Of a stretch of 64,000 bases of DNA, positions 48,893 through 61,141 are shown in pieces (the stretch's first letter is position 1; every line of letters begins with the position of its first letter). Origin of the DNA: Hygrophila difformis (Eukaryota > Streptophyta > Magnoliopsida > Lamiales > Acanthaceae); assembly GCA_030278955.1 (NCBI GenBank), contig JAOANR010000008.1, positions 44,313,301-44,377,300 of the forward strand. The letters run 5' to 3'. The notes below the pieces were generated by a model. It made no database searches. It worked only from the letters and a program-made list of their open reading frames with translations, and was not told the DNA's origin. Made by a program: the position numbers and the translations under genes.

Positions 48893-49092
48893 AGTAGTTG
48901 TCTTGAGTGGATTGGGGTTATAGTCGCTTAAGCAATGTCTCGGGTTAATTGCTTTGGGAGAGGCGCAAAGCTTGTGCATGCAAAAAAACTGTTTTGGGAG
49001 AGGCGACGTTAATTGCCCATGCAGATCCTCAAGGGATTAGTCTTGGGTCAAATGTGGTCTGGGGATACCCGGTTACTCACCAAAAAAAAAAT
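48893..49092 (+). mobile_element. tRNA-derived SINE (family 2)
   Basis: Carries an A-box-like TGTCTTGAGTGGATT, a diverged B-box region (CTCGGGTTAATT), the TTAGTCTTGGGTC and GGGGATACCCGG module and a terminal A run, as at 13687. The segment TTTGGGAGAGGCG is duplicated inside. The target duplication is unclear. Confidence 0.72.
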
Positions 49093-49196
49093 TGAATAAA
49101 TTATATGTTTGCATTATTAAGGTTCAAAAAATATCATTTTACTCCCTAATATATTGTCCATTTTGACTATTATCCCTAAAATTACTTTTTTGTTAT

Positions 49197-51312
49197 TGTA
49201 ACACCCCCAATTTTAAAACGCCAAAATAATGGGGATGCTACCGCCACATCTCTTGGATAAAATACTATAACACAAAAATTCAATCCAAGAGATGCTAAGG
49301 CTCTAATAAGAAAACATAATCCATAATAATTTCAAAAGTAATTGTACAAAAGACATCATGACTTTAAAGATGATTTTTATTTTTATTAGCTAAAGATAAA
49401 ACTGGAAATCCCATCCCAATGCGTGCACGTGCTCATGACTACTCACTTGCAAATCCTGGAAAAGAGAAAAGAAAAACACACACACAACTCAGTAAAAAAT
49501 GGTAAGTTAACCCACAGTTCCATAACGAAATAATAACATAAATGACATACCCGCACAACTAATATACTACCTCCGTCTCAATATAATTGTTACATTCCCT
49601 TCCGACACGTTTGCCGATACACATTTTTAACGGTTTTATAACTTAAATTGTGTATAATAAAAACTTATAAAAAGTTGATTGTCTAAAACTACAAGATTGG
49701 ACGAATCTAACAAGATCTCACTTGACTATGTTTTTCCTTTCATAGCTATGATAAAAATTTGAATCAAAGTTACACAGTGAATAGTGTCAAAAAGTCCAAC
49801 ATAACATTTATATCGAAACGGAGGAAGTATTTAATATGAAGGCGAATTAGTATTGACGAGGACACCCTTAACCGCATAATCTGCATAAACCGCATAGTCC
49901 GCATAATCCGCAAATATCTGTCTAAACCTATAGCGCCGGTGCCCTAACCTAGGCCCGCAGGCGAGGTTAGGGGTTAGACCCACAATACCGCATAGTCAAA
50001 GGTTCGTCAACCTGAATTTAATTAATTTGTGACAGAGGGGCGAGTTTCGTCGCTAGAGACCCGTCACGGTCCTACCCCTCAACTGCATAACCCACACAAT
50101 CCGCACAAAAGCATCTACTCAATTTGTCCACATAAGGGAAACAAATCATCTAGTCATGAAAATCGCCTTGGAACAATACCAGACACTACAACTTTTATAC
50201 AGGTGCAACAATTAAATAGAGCATACGTAGATCATATACACCCGACTGTATCCCAACACAACTTCCAACTGTATCCACGTATATAGATGAATATAGCTAT
50301 CCCAAAACATGAATTGTAGGCCATTATTATTAGGCTAGATTACTTAGCAGGTGGACATAGATGTTTATATACACACACGTGAGGACACATGACATAATAT
50401 GAATACTACATAATACCATACCCACACACGAGATTATATGTATAGAAATATCATACACTGCAGCCTCCAACTTTGACTGATAAAGAGAACTACCAGGGAA
50501 AAATTGGCTAATTAGTTTTTAACACTTTCAAAATAAAATTGCAAGGATCCAGCAGCCCCTCTCCCATTGGCTGACCGCACCGACTCAAAAATATAATTTA
50601 ATGACTCTACAAATCAGGGATTGGATTTGGACTCTGAACATGAAAAATATACTGGCATAGGTGGGAGTTTTAAAATAATAATGGAGACAAGCGTAGCCTA
50701 TACTTAACTTATTTGACAGATAAAGTTTGACAGATATAGGACAATTCGGATGAACTTACGGCTTTATACAAACCAAATTCCCAGGAAGAACGATTAAAAC
50801 AAAAGAATATAGGAAGATGAGGCCAACTTATAATTAATTGAAACTTGACCCAAGATTGTCTTTACCGGAGAGTCGTAAGAGCAGGAAAAAGAATGGTCTT
50901 GACGGCACATTCCATTGACAGCCTCCAAGTCCAGGGAATAATATTAGAAATATGAATTAGGGTTCCAAGGGTTACGGGTTCTCTTATATACTTCATTATT
51001 TATACAGTTCTACCTAGTCAAGATTTGATACGTTTACACAGGATCTATAGGATTTCATGGTTTAAATTGAGATTTGAAAACAACAACTTCTCATCTCCTA
51101 TCTTTCCCATAGATGTTGGGGTTAGATTTGATTTTAAATTTTAAATCAATTGTGCCAATATGCCTAATTCTCTTTAAATTTCATATCCATATTTACTTAT
51201 TATTATTGTATTTTCTAATTCTTTAACTTATTTATGTATCTATTAATAGTATAAACATTACTAATATGACTACTACTACTACTACCTTTTTTTTTTTTTA
51301 ACGGGTATTACA
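49197..51312 (-). mobile_element. Solo gypsy-type LTR (family B), 2,116 bp
   Basis: On the plus strand it begins TGTAACACCCCC and ends CGGGTATTACA, the complement of the ends of the LTRs at 52023 and 55423. A perfect 5-bp duplication GTTAT flanks it (49192-49196 and 51313-51317). The 60 bp next to 49197 match, in reverse complement, the last 60 bp of those LTRs (CCGCCACA...). A Stowaway MITE (49567-49827) is nested inside. Small ORFs within are not credible genes. Confidence 0.9.
49567..49827. mobile_element. Stowaway-type MITE nested in the solo LTR
   Basis: CTACCTCCGTCTC on the left and AACGGAGGAAG on the right, with TA on both sides (49565-49566 and 49828-49829). The internal ACGAATCTAACAAGA word is shared with the MITE at 6251. 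Confidence 0.88.
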
Positions 51313-51317
51313 GTTAT

Positions 51318-52022
51318 CTTTTCATTTTTTAAGTGGGAAAAAAGCAATTTTCAAAAGATATACCCCAATTAAAAAATTTTCTAAAATTAGTACTTAAACT
51401 AATTTTTTGACAAAAACAATCCGCAACTTTATAATATTAGGAAAAAGAATCAATTTCTCCATTTCCCTTGGAAATATCATTTTAACACTCATTAACTTTT
51501 CAAAGTTTTTATTTTGGCTCTAGTTTTTTTAGGAAAAAAATTTGTTTTACTCTACATTATAGAAGTATTATATTGTGTAAGACCCATAAATTTATATCTA
51601 ATATTAAATATATATACTTTTTTTGATAAATTGACTGATTATTACTAATTAAAATTTTTTTATCTTATTGATTTCTATTAATATTTTAGGTTCAAATTTT
51701 ATTATAATTATAATAAAATTTATTCTAAATATATATAAAGTTAAAGAATTTATAATATATAATTTAATTATATATTTAAAAATATAAAATATAATTATAT
51801 AATTTAATTTATTTTCAATTTATATATTTTTAAAATATATACAAAGATTTTCTCAAGATCTTTTATATTAATATATAAATTTATTTTTTAAATATATTTG
51901 AAACCTTAGAAAAATATTTTTGAAGAATATTTAAAATAGATTTAATTTACAGATGTATCCTTGAGACGATATTTTTTTTAAAAAATCTAAGATAGAAATA
52001 TTAGATTTAATAAGGGCAATAC
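51318..52022 (-). mobile_element. AT-rich Helitron-family fragment (5' side of family H2)
   Basis: The segment from about 51780, with GATTTTCTCAAGATC, TTTTATATTAATATATAAAT and ATAAGGGCAATA words, recurs at 55030-55290, 58195-58520 and 60640-60925. The far side of the solo LTR insertion (54771-54825) carries the terminal TCTATATAATAAATTCTG-type end on the minus strand. An (ACT)n microsatellite is at about 51270-51285. Confidence 0.5.
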
Positions 52023-54765
52023 TGTAATACCCGAGACTTTTGACGATAGGAAATGGAACTAAATGCGAATAGCAAAGGAATTTTAATTCCAAGAACCGTG
52101 AAATCGAAAATGATTTAAGTAAATAAATCATTGCACGGGAATCGAAAGACGACGAAATTGACGCCAACGAATTTAAATTAAATGAATTCGAGAATTCGAA
52201 TACGGAATCGATTAATGACAAAATAAAATTTAGAATAGGAATTGGAAACCGAAAAACGACCCGGAAAACCGAGCCCGAGAACGTTGGAGGATAGAAACCC
52301 GAACGGGAGGAGGAAAGGCCCGACAGATCGCACGGCCCGGCCCACGACGCAGCCCTACCGGGGGCCGCGCGGTGGCCGCACGGTCTGGAGGAATTCCGCG
52401 CCAAGACCGCGCCACTCCACAGTGTGCGATCAACTTTCGGTTTTCGACGATTTCTTACCATATTTTCGACCCCCGACTTTGGAAACTCAATCCAGGTTGA
52501 GGGAAGGAGTATATGGTCGGATTTGGAGGTCTTGAGGCTCATTATTTTCGAGCTCCAAACCCTAGCAGCCCCTAAACACTTTCCAAACTCTCCCAACTTC
52601 TTCCAACACCCGAAATCACCAAGTTTGAGCTTTCCGATCACTTTCCGGCGACGAAAATCGACGAAGGAGGCGTGGAGGACAAGAACTTTAGTGCTCCAGA
52701 TTGTGATAAGTCGTTCATAGGCTTTCGTTTAACTTTTCGAACCCGAAAATTCGATCTAACTTTAGATTTCTTCTTTCGATTCGAATCCGTGGCCAAAGTT
52801 GGAAGATTCGTGTTGAGGAGATCCGTTCGTGTCAAATCTGAGTCCGGACGACCCCGAGACAGTCTAGGACGAAATTAAAGTAAGATAATGCCTTACAAAT
52901 CAATATTGGTGGCTTTGAACCGTTAGAAACATTAGTTTTAATCCAAACACTAAAATCAGACATAAAAGATTCAATCTTTACGCGTTTTCTCAGATTGGCC
53001 AAAAACCCCTATTTCGAGAATCCGAAACGAAAAACTCCGAACTAGAGATTTGTTCCTAACATGTTAATCTAGCTTGTGTTAAAATTTCATGCATTTTCAT
53101 TAAGATTTGGTATCCAAATCGCGTCGAACATATTCTGTTGTGCATGAACTTTTCGAAAACTGAGACAGATTATGTGGTCGAATTTCATTTGCGTTTTTCT
53201 ATCACTTGTGGTCAAAACTAATCTTTGGTTAAAAGATAAAAGTTGTAGATAAATGTCTTGCGAATATGCCTGTAAAATTTCGTACATTTTCATCAATGTT
53301 TGGATAGTAAATCCTATTTTGAATACACTGTGTCCGAGAAGAAAAAGTCGACAGATTTTAAATCCGAACTTAGTGAATTATTCTGACTTGATCCGTAATG
53401 AAATAGCATAATTTACCTCTAATAAAACTTGTTTATTTTGGTGTCTTTTAAGTGCTTGTAAAGTTTCATAAATTTTGGATGTCGTTTGCTATGTGAAAAA
53501 CTCTTTTGAAAATCAGTGCGCTGTGTAGACAAAGTTGACAGATTTTGTGCTTTACAAAGATTGTAAAATTTCACTCATTTCCTCAAATACTTTCGAAAAA
53601 CTTAAAACACGAAAGTTAATCGTTAGCGTGTTTTGAGCTACTGTGAAAATTTCAAGTCGATTGCCTTTGAAACGAATTTTTAAACTGAGATGGCGTAAAC
53701 TGTGGCAATGGCTTGGGTTGAAATGTCGAAAACTCGATTTTGAGAAACAAATGATTTGTGAGATGAGTCTAAACAATAAAAACATTATTTTTAAACCCCG
53801 TTAATCTAGGCTGAGCTAGATCTCTACGTAAGTAAAGGGTGAGTGCTCTGCAGGGTGCCCCTCTATCTTGAAATTCGTGCTCAAGTGGACGAAATGTGCT
53901 ATATTGTGAAATTGTGCCAAAACGGCCATTGTGAAATTAGTCTACACTCTCGGTTGTATCCGAATGGGTTACTCGAGGCTCCGGAGTGGTACTGTGTATG
54001 GCGCGATACTCGGATTGCTTCAGCAATTCTGAAACTTGATACTTGAGAAACTTGATACATGAGAAACGAGATACTTGAGATATATGGTTGTGGCGTCCTC
54101 TTCTTAGTTAACGGGAGAAGATTTAAAAGACTTGAATTTTTATTTGTTTATTTATGTCGTTAATTATGCATTTTAAATTATGTCATTAAATTTATGCCTA
54201 TGCCTTAAATTATCATTTTTAAATTAAATGGCTTATGAGAAATTATGGATTTTATCATTGTCCAACATGCATGCTTAAAATGAATTTTTAAATTAAAAAC
54301 TCCTTTATTGCTATGCTAGGAATTGGCTTACTCAGTATTCCTTAATACTGATAAATGTTGTTTATGTTTTTCTACGACAGAGTATGAAGCATGAGCATAC
54401 ATCCGGGGAGATTTATTTTGGACATTTTATTATTTTCTGTATGATACTACATACGGGCCTGTTAACCCGTGTTTTGGTCATGTCGACCCTATATTTTACT
54501 TCCGCTGCATAGACTTATATTTCCGCTGCGTATATGGATGATTATTATTTTTAAAATATAAGTATTTCCGGACTTGGTTGTTTTAAATTATTTTATACCA
54601 TTAGTCTTGCATCTCTCAAGTGAGCTCGAATGAAGTCGTGTCTTACTTGGGAGGTGTGGCGGTGGCATCCCGGCCTGGGTGATCAAATCCAGGGTGAAGT
54701 CGTGTCTTGCTTGGGAGGTGTGGCGGTGGCATCCCGGCCTGGGTGATCAAATCCGGGGTGTTACA
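52023..54765 (+). mobile_element. Solo gypsy-type LTR (family B), 2,743 bp
   Basis: Starts TGTAATACCCGAGAC and ends GGGGTGTTACA, and is flanked by a perfect 5-bp duplication AATAC (52018-52022 and 54766-54770). The left third is GC-rich with GGCCGCGCGGTGGCCGCACG-like words shared with the next LTR. No internal region is attached. ORFs in the GC-rich part are chance frames. Confidence 0.93.
54631..54758 (+). repeat. 64-bp tandem duplication at the LTR 3' end
   Basis: TGAAGTCGTGTCTTACTTGG begins a unit at 54631-54694 that is repeated at 54695-54758 with two changes. The other LTRs of this family have a single copy of this stretch. Confidence 0.92.
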
Positions 54766-54770
54766 AATAC

Positions 54771-55417
54771 AGTCTGCACATGTCAAAAAGTATTCAGAAT
54801 TTATTATATAGAATAAATTTTTAGAGTCAATTTAATGTTTACATCATATTTTCAATGAAATAATTTTATTTAAAATATGATTATTATATCCCTTATATTG
54901 ATATATGATTAAATACTTTTTACACATAATTTTTTACCTAATTAAATTTAATTATAATATTATATCAATATTAATATTTTTAAAATATTATGTATACAAT
55001 CAAATAATTTATATATAGATATTTGTAAACATTATATTTTAAAAAATATATGTGAAGATTTTCTCAAGATTTTGTTATATTAATTGATAGATTTATTTTC
55101 AAAATATAGATATTGATGATGTGTCCGATGACGTGTAATTAGTCAGCAGATTACGTGTAAACCCAGTCTGCCTATGTGTTTTAATAAGAATCGTTGATCT
55201 AAAAATGAGCATATAATGACTGATTAACCCTTTAAAATTAAAAATAATGAATTAAATTTAATAATAACAAAAGAGTCTGCACAGGCCAAAAATTATTCAG
55301 GATTTATTGTATAGATATAGATAGATTATAATAAAATTTATGAAATAATATCATATATAAAGTTAAAGAATTTATAATATATAATTTTAATAATATGTTT
55401 ACAAAATATAAAATATA
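54771..55417 (-). mobile_element. Helitron-family H2 fragments
   Basis: Two ends of the type CAAAAAGTATTCAGAATTTA...TATAGA (about 54783-54815 and 55288-55320) are complements of Helitron 5' ends (TCTATAnAATAAATCCTGAA). The sequence between is AT-rich and non-coding. Confidence 0.5.
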
Positions 55418-55422
55418 ATTGT

Positions 55423-58151
55423 TGTAATACCCGAGAATTTTGCAACATAAAATAAACAAATAAATAAATAAATAATAAATAAATAAAATAGATACCATAA
55501 ATAAATAAATAAATCCAGCCAATAAATAAATAAAGATAAGGAAATGAGAAATGAGATTTTACTTAAAAAGGAATTAAAAGGAAACTAATTAAATAAAAAG
55601 AATTGATTAAAGATAAGTAAATTGCACACCGAAACCCGACACCAATGAACTCGAGAATTCGAGTCCAAACATTCAATTAGACCCGAGTAAAAATTTAGAG
55701 AGAAAGTAGGAACCCGAGGAAACCCCGAAAATCGGAATCTGGGAACATAGAGGGATAGAAGTCCGAAAGAGAGGAGGAAAGGCACGACGGATCACACGAC
55801 CCGCCCGAACCGGAGTCCAGGCGTGAGTGGCGCGCTGGCCGCGCGGTTGTTGGCCTTAGACCGCGCCACGACCGCGCCACACTGGCAGCAACAAACCAAG
55901 CGAGATTTTCTCGCCCGAACGCGGATTTTTCGACTTTCGGTTGAACATCTTTCGACTCTAGACTCTTAGAGTCAGATCTTGGACGCCCTAGGCCTTAGTT
56001 ATCTATAAATAAGACCTCCGAAAAGCTCCGAATACGTTTTAAAACCCTACGAAATCTCTCTACACGTTGAAACCCTAATCCCGGAGTCGTCGGAGGCACG
56101 AAGGCAAGAGAGGGGACTGGGTTGGACGAAAATCCAAGGACTCCCGTCATCGTGGTAAGATCTGATCCCTTCCTTACCATTTGTGATTCGAAAACGAATC
56201 CTAATTAAACCTCTTTTCTATTCTAAACCCCGATCCGGACGCGTTGAGGAAAAACGAAGGATCTCGGAGGGAGAACGAAGAACGTGGAAGCCACACCTCC
56301 GAATCATCGAGCCGAGACATCCATAGATCTGTAAGTTAACGCTTACACGGTTTTGGGAGTAGTTAAAATATTTAAATCTAGAAACTTAAATAAATCTTTC
56401 GTAAATCTGTCCACATGTGATTTCTAACGGCGCAACAGTTTTGTCTAATTTTTCCGAACCTTAAAACGACCTCAAACGGGAAAACTTAAAACACAAAAAA
56501 CATTCCTAAGGCTTATATCTATCTACTGTAAAATTTTCATAATTTTTTATCGTGTTTTGATATCCAAAAACGACCACGAACAGACCTGCCTGTGGTTTAG
56601 ATCTTGAAACGATGATAGATTCTTTATTCGAACTTGTTGGTGATTTCTACCTTAGATCTAGACCGATCTAGGCTTGGCGTTGAACATAAGAGTTGTAGAT
56701 CTATACGTTATGAATACCTCCGTAATATTTCAGAATTTTTCGTGATGATTTGATGTATGAAATCCACCCCAAACCGAACTGGTTTACAATCGGATCTTGA
56801 AAACTGGACAGAACATAGGTATGATCTTGATCACGTTTTTGACTATGGTTCTAGGCCGAATTAGATCTTTAGCCGAACATGAAAGCTGTAGATAATTGTC
56901 TTAGGAAGATCCCTGTAAATTTTCATCAAATTTGGAGTTCATTTGCTATGGTGGATCTCGAAACGTTTAAACTGCTGTGTGAAAACGCGGACAGATTTTT
57001 AATCTGACGGAAATTGACGTTGTTGACCAGTTTCGGTATCTCGAATTGAAAAAGTTAAAACACGAAAGTTGTTCATCTCGATGTTTCCAAGTCACTGGTC
57101 AATTTTCAGAAATTTTGGAATTTAAACTGATTTTTCACGAAATTTGGAGTAAACAACGTTTTATAAACTTATATTTGCGAAACTTGTGAAATTAACGAAA
57201 CTTGTTCAACCTTGCGGGTTCGATTCCCCAAGGCGTCTGTGTCCTTGCGGGTTCGATTCCCCAGGATGTCTGTGTCAAACCTTGCGGGTTCGATTCCCCA
57301 GGGTGTGTTTGAGTTCTTGCGGGTTCGATTCCCCAAGGGCGATTGTATGTTTTCCTGCGGGTTCGATTCCCCAGGATGTCCGTGTCAAACCTTGCGGGTT
57401 CGATTCCCCAGGGTGTGTCTTTCTGCGGGTTCGATTCCCCAGAATATGTGTTGATTCCTACGGGTTCGATTCCCTAGGATGTATGTGAGTTCTTGCGGGT
57501 TCGATTCCCCAAGGGCGATTGTCTGTTTTCTTGCGGGTTCGATTCCCCAAGAACAAATTATACGAGATTATATCGAATAAAAGAGGAAGAGTGAAATCCT
57601 GAAATACTTGAATACTTTCCTTAGTTAAATTGGCCTTTAAATTATGTCTTGCGATTATTTTATCATGATGTTGAACACATTACACTATGCACATGTTTCC
57701 TTTAAATTTAATTAAAGGCTTTGAAACCCCATGATCATGTTTGTGTTAACTTACTAGCACGTAGTGCTGACCAAACCATATTTTTCCCCTGTTTCTTTCA
57801 GAGCTGAAGAATATGCATCATCATATGTATTCATGGGAATGTCGGGGAACACTTTATTCTTACATTTTGTTTTAGACTAGACCTTGCATGAACGGGCCTG
57901 TTTAACCCGTGTTTAGGCCATGTTGGCCCTATCTTTATATTCCGCTGCATTATACATGTAAATGTTATTTTCCGCTGCAACTTTGATGTATTATTTTTTT
58001 TAAAATTATATATGAATGGGCTGTTTGAATGTTTTAAATACTGAAAAACCATAGCCTTGCACCTCTTTAGCAAGCTCGGAGAAACCGTGTCTTGCTAGGG
58101 AGGTGTGGCGGTGACATCCCGACCTGGGTGACCAAAAACCGGGGTGTTACA
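55423..58151 (+). mobile_element. Solo gypsy-type LTR (family B), 2,729 bp, with a B-box minisatellite
   Basis: Starts TGTAATACCCGAGAA and ends GGGGTGTTACA. The flanking 5-mers ATTGT (55418-55422) and ATAGT (58152-58156) differ by one base. A TATA-like CTATAAATAAG is at about 56003-56013. It shares the GC-rich GGCCGCGCGG block and the 3' CCGTGTCTTGC...GGTGTGGCGGTG region with the LTR at 52023, but the middle differs and contains ten repeats at 57207-57550. An (AATA)n tract follows the left end. Confidence 0.88.
57207..57550 (+). repeat. Ten-copy minisatellite with a tRNA T-arm / Pol III B-box core
   Basis: Each unit contains TGCGGGTTCGATTCCCCA, unchanged in most copies, separated by 11-22 variable bases. 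The core includes GGTTCGATTCC, an exact match to the Pol III B-box consensus GGTTCGANTCC. The spacers show higher-order order: the GGATGTC(T/C)GTGTCAAACC spacer precedes copies 3 and 6, and AAGGGCGATTGT(A/C)TG follows copies 4 and 9. No complete tRNA (A box, acceptor stem) is present in any unit. Confidence 0.93.
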
Positions 58152-58664
58152 ATAGTAGTATAATTTAGTTTGTTATGAATTTATATCTTTTAAAAAATAC
58201 ACAGAAAGATTTTCTCTAGATTTTTTATATTAATATATATTTATTTTCTAAATATAGAGGAAATCTTAGAAAGATACTTTTAAGAAGATTTAAAATATAT
58301 TAAATTTAATTCAATATTTAGATGCCACATGTCAGCATATGGTATTTTTTAGAGGATGATGTGGCGTTTATGATGTGTCTTGATAATAACCGTAGATGTG
58401 TTTGATCATATTTTATAATGATTTACAGATATAACCTTGATTTGTTATTTTTTTAATAAGAATGAAGATAAAAATATAAGATACAATAAGGGCAATATCG
58501 TCTACACATACCAAAAAGTATTCAGTATTTATTATATAGATAGATAGATGTATGTGTGTATGCAAAAGTAATAAAAATAAAAAATATAATTTCCAAGTGT
58601 TAGCAATGCTCACGGAGTCACATTCACCTTTCACCAAAATGAAATATCAAAATTTATTATGTTA
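58152..58664 (-). mobile_element. Helitron-family H2 fragment
   Basis: Right-hand continuation of the AT-rich unit interrupted by the solo LTR at 55423-58151, ending in CAAAAAGTATTCAGTATTTA and TATATAGATAGATAG at about 58510-58555, the complement of a Helitron 5' end. It is followed by about 110 bp of unassigned sequence. Confidence 0.5.
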
Positions 58665-60234
58665 CTAGATTTTTCTCCCGCGCTCCGCGTACGGGACTCT
58701 GTGTACGGATATTAATTTATTTTTAATACAAACAAATATTAACTCAATTAATTTGTTATTTTATTATATTTATGAAAAAAATTTATAAGCTATAGTTTCT
58801 ATTATCGTTTTTTTTGTCAAAATGAAAAAAGAAAAAAAAAGTAAAGAAAAAAGTTTAATTTTTTTTCTTTAATACATACCAAAGATAAATTCAAATTTGT
58901 ATACAAAGAAAATATAATATCAATGAAAAAATTAATTCACTAAGATTACCGCCTCGAATTATAAATATTATATGTATAATTAAAATGTTTAAATATATTA
59001 AACATCCGACTTGGTAACCCACTCTTAATAACCAGCAAAAAAAAACATGTTGATTGTATACAATAATACAAATATTGAATATATATGGTATGATATCCAT
59101 ATTAATAATACAATATATACATTATTATGATGGTGATTTTTATGTAACAAAATAATATATTGAAATTTTCTTTGTGATGGAGTACCTTTTTTTATCTATA
59201 TTATTATGTAGTTTTTCAAAAGTTTTTTCAATAAAAAGTTAAATTTTAGTACTCCTAAATAATTTAGTGAAAATAGTATATATATTTATTTAAAGATCTC
59301 TTTATGTATTTTTATTGTTTAAACCCGTAATATATATTTTATATAAAGAGAATTAGTTATAATTTAAAAGAACAATATAGGTATCACCATATAATTATAG
59401 TTCCAAAATTTATTATATTATCTTCTAATATTAGGAATAAATGGTGGGGATGGATAGATTTGCAATCATACGGTCATGATTTTTTTTAATAAATTTTAGG
59501 ATGAAGTGATTTTACTTTCTACATCTTTGATAAGTATTTTATACTCCATCCATCCCACTAATAGTGTCCCACTTCTTTTTGACATGGTATTTTACGTGGG
59601 GATATTTAGTATTTAATGTAGGGGCAAATTAGTATTTATAGTGGGGGTAAATTAGGAATTTATGTGATGTGATTGTAATGTATTTGAATTTTTAATTGAT
59701 TTATTTATGTGTATTGTGATAGTTGTGTGTTTGAAATTTTAATATATTTATTTATTAATGTGATATGATGGTAGTGGGGTTGGTAATTAATATATTTAAT
59801 TATTTTCAAAAAGGAAAATGTGACAATTATAACGCGACGGACCAAAAAGAAAAATGAGACGGAATTAGTGGGACGGAGCGAGTAATATATATGCATATCT
59901 TCGAGGTAAAATTATTGTTTGAACCCATAATATATAATTTTTATAAAGAGATTGATTATAACTTAAAAGGTTAATATATGGAGCACAATAAAAATATGAT
60001 TACATGATTTAGTAGGAGATCAATATATTGCAATCCTACTGTAATTGAATTTTAAAATGAAGTGATTTTACCTTCTAAACTGATATGCATCTTTATGATA
60101 GATATGCATATCTTTGAGGTTAAATTACTTTTTGAAACCATAATATATAATTCTTATAAACAGATTAATTATAACTTAAATGGATAATATAAGCAGCACA
60201 AAAAAAATAGTTCCATGATTTATTATGGTATAGA
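58665..60234 (-). mobile_element. Helitron related to that in LTPG intron 3, with a nested MITE
   Basis: The 3' end on the minus strand is GTACGCGGAGCGCGGGAGAAAAATCTAG followed by T when read in two halves (hairpin, then CTAG at 58665-58668). The 5' end is TCTATACCATAATAAATCAT at 60234. It aligns along most of its length with 40713-41697, including the AAAGATATGCATATCTATCA segment. A Stowaway MITE enlarges it. Confidence 0.78.
59544..59882. mobile_element. Stowaway-type MITE, 339 bp
   Basis: CTCCATCCATCCCACTAATA and its near-exact complement TTAGTGGGACGGAGCGAG form the ends, with TA on both sides (59542-59543 and 59883-59884). Confidence 0.92.
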
Positions 60235-60929
60235 AATATTAAATTCCCAATTATACCCGATGCCAGAAATTAGGATTAAAATTTAAATAAAATCTTCTAT
60301 AGCAGAATAATTTCTTTTAAATATATTTTGATAAATTAACAAAAATATGGTTAGAAATAATTAATTTTTTAATTTATTATATTGATTAAGATTTATACTT
60401 ATTATAATACTTTTGGCAAAATATATATATATATATGTTTAATTAAATTGAAGAATATATAGATTGTGCCTATCGAAAAAAAAATACTTTAGGCTCAAAA
60501 TTTAGTACAACTATTATAATATATATTGGATATATATATATATATATTCAATTAAAGAATTTATAATAGAGAAGTATATGTTTAATTAAATATTTATTAA
60601 CCATCAAATATGTTATAATTTGTTTATCATTTATATCTTTTGAAAATATAGAAAGATTTTTTAAAGATTTGTTTATAATATATAGATCCATAGATTTATG
60701 ATCTAAATATAGTATTAAAAGTTGATGACATGGCGCAGGTAGAATTAATCAGCGCTGGCGTGTATCTTGATGATTAATCAGCGCTGATGTGTCTTTTTTT
60801 AGGTCCGTTGATTTATAAAATGATGGTATAATTACTGATTAACCCTTAAAATTAAAATGATTGAGTCATTTTGGAAAAGGACAATATAGTCTGAACATGC
60901 CAAAAAGTATTCAGGATTTATTATATAGA
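60235..60929 (-). mobile_element. Helitron-family H2 5' fragment
   Basis: Ends A|TCTATATAATAAATCCTGAA on the minus strand at 60929 and shares the AAAGATTTTTTAAAGATT region with 55030 and 58195. Two (TA)n tracts occur, at about 60420 and 60535. Confidence 0.55.
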
Positions 60930-61141
60930 TTAATTAATACTGATATTCCTATTTATTTAGTTCCCTTACTAATTTAGATTGTTTTATGTTATTTGCGTTG
61001 TGGTTCGCTATGAATTTTTTTTATGTTTGTTTTGAGTTTTATGTTATTATGTTGTAATTACTAGATTTGTGGTACTATAAATTTTTGTATTAGATTTGTA
61101 TTTGAAACATTCATATAGAAGTATTACTATATTTAATCTTG
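60930..61141. other. Short AT-rich spacer
   Basis: Nothing recognised. Confidence 0.4.

Noticed and set aside
52242..52720. Overlapping ORFs on both strands in GC-rich DNA
   Set aside because: They lie in the GC-rich part of a solo LTR with clear boundaries; frames open on both strands reflect base composition.
57186..57488. Long ORF encoding repeats of CGFDSP
   Set aside because: It is the translation of the minisatellite; two overlapping frames are both open because the repeat lacks stops. No domain or start context.
57207..57550. CRISPR-like array (regular short repeats with variable spacers)
   Set aside because: The repeats are too unequally spaced, the spacers themselves repeat, there is no cas gene, and the array sits in a plant LTR with target duplications.
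57207..57550. Cluster of tRNA genes
   Set aside because: Only the T-arm-like part is present in each unit; A box, anticodon arm and acceptor stem are missing.
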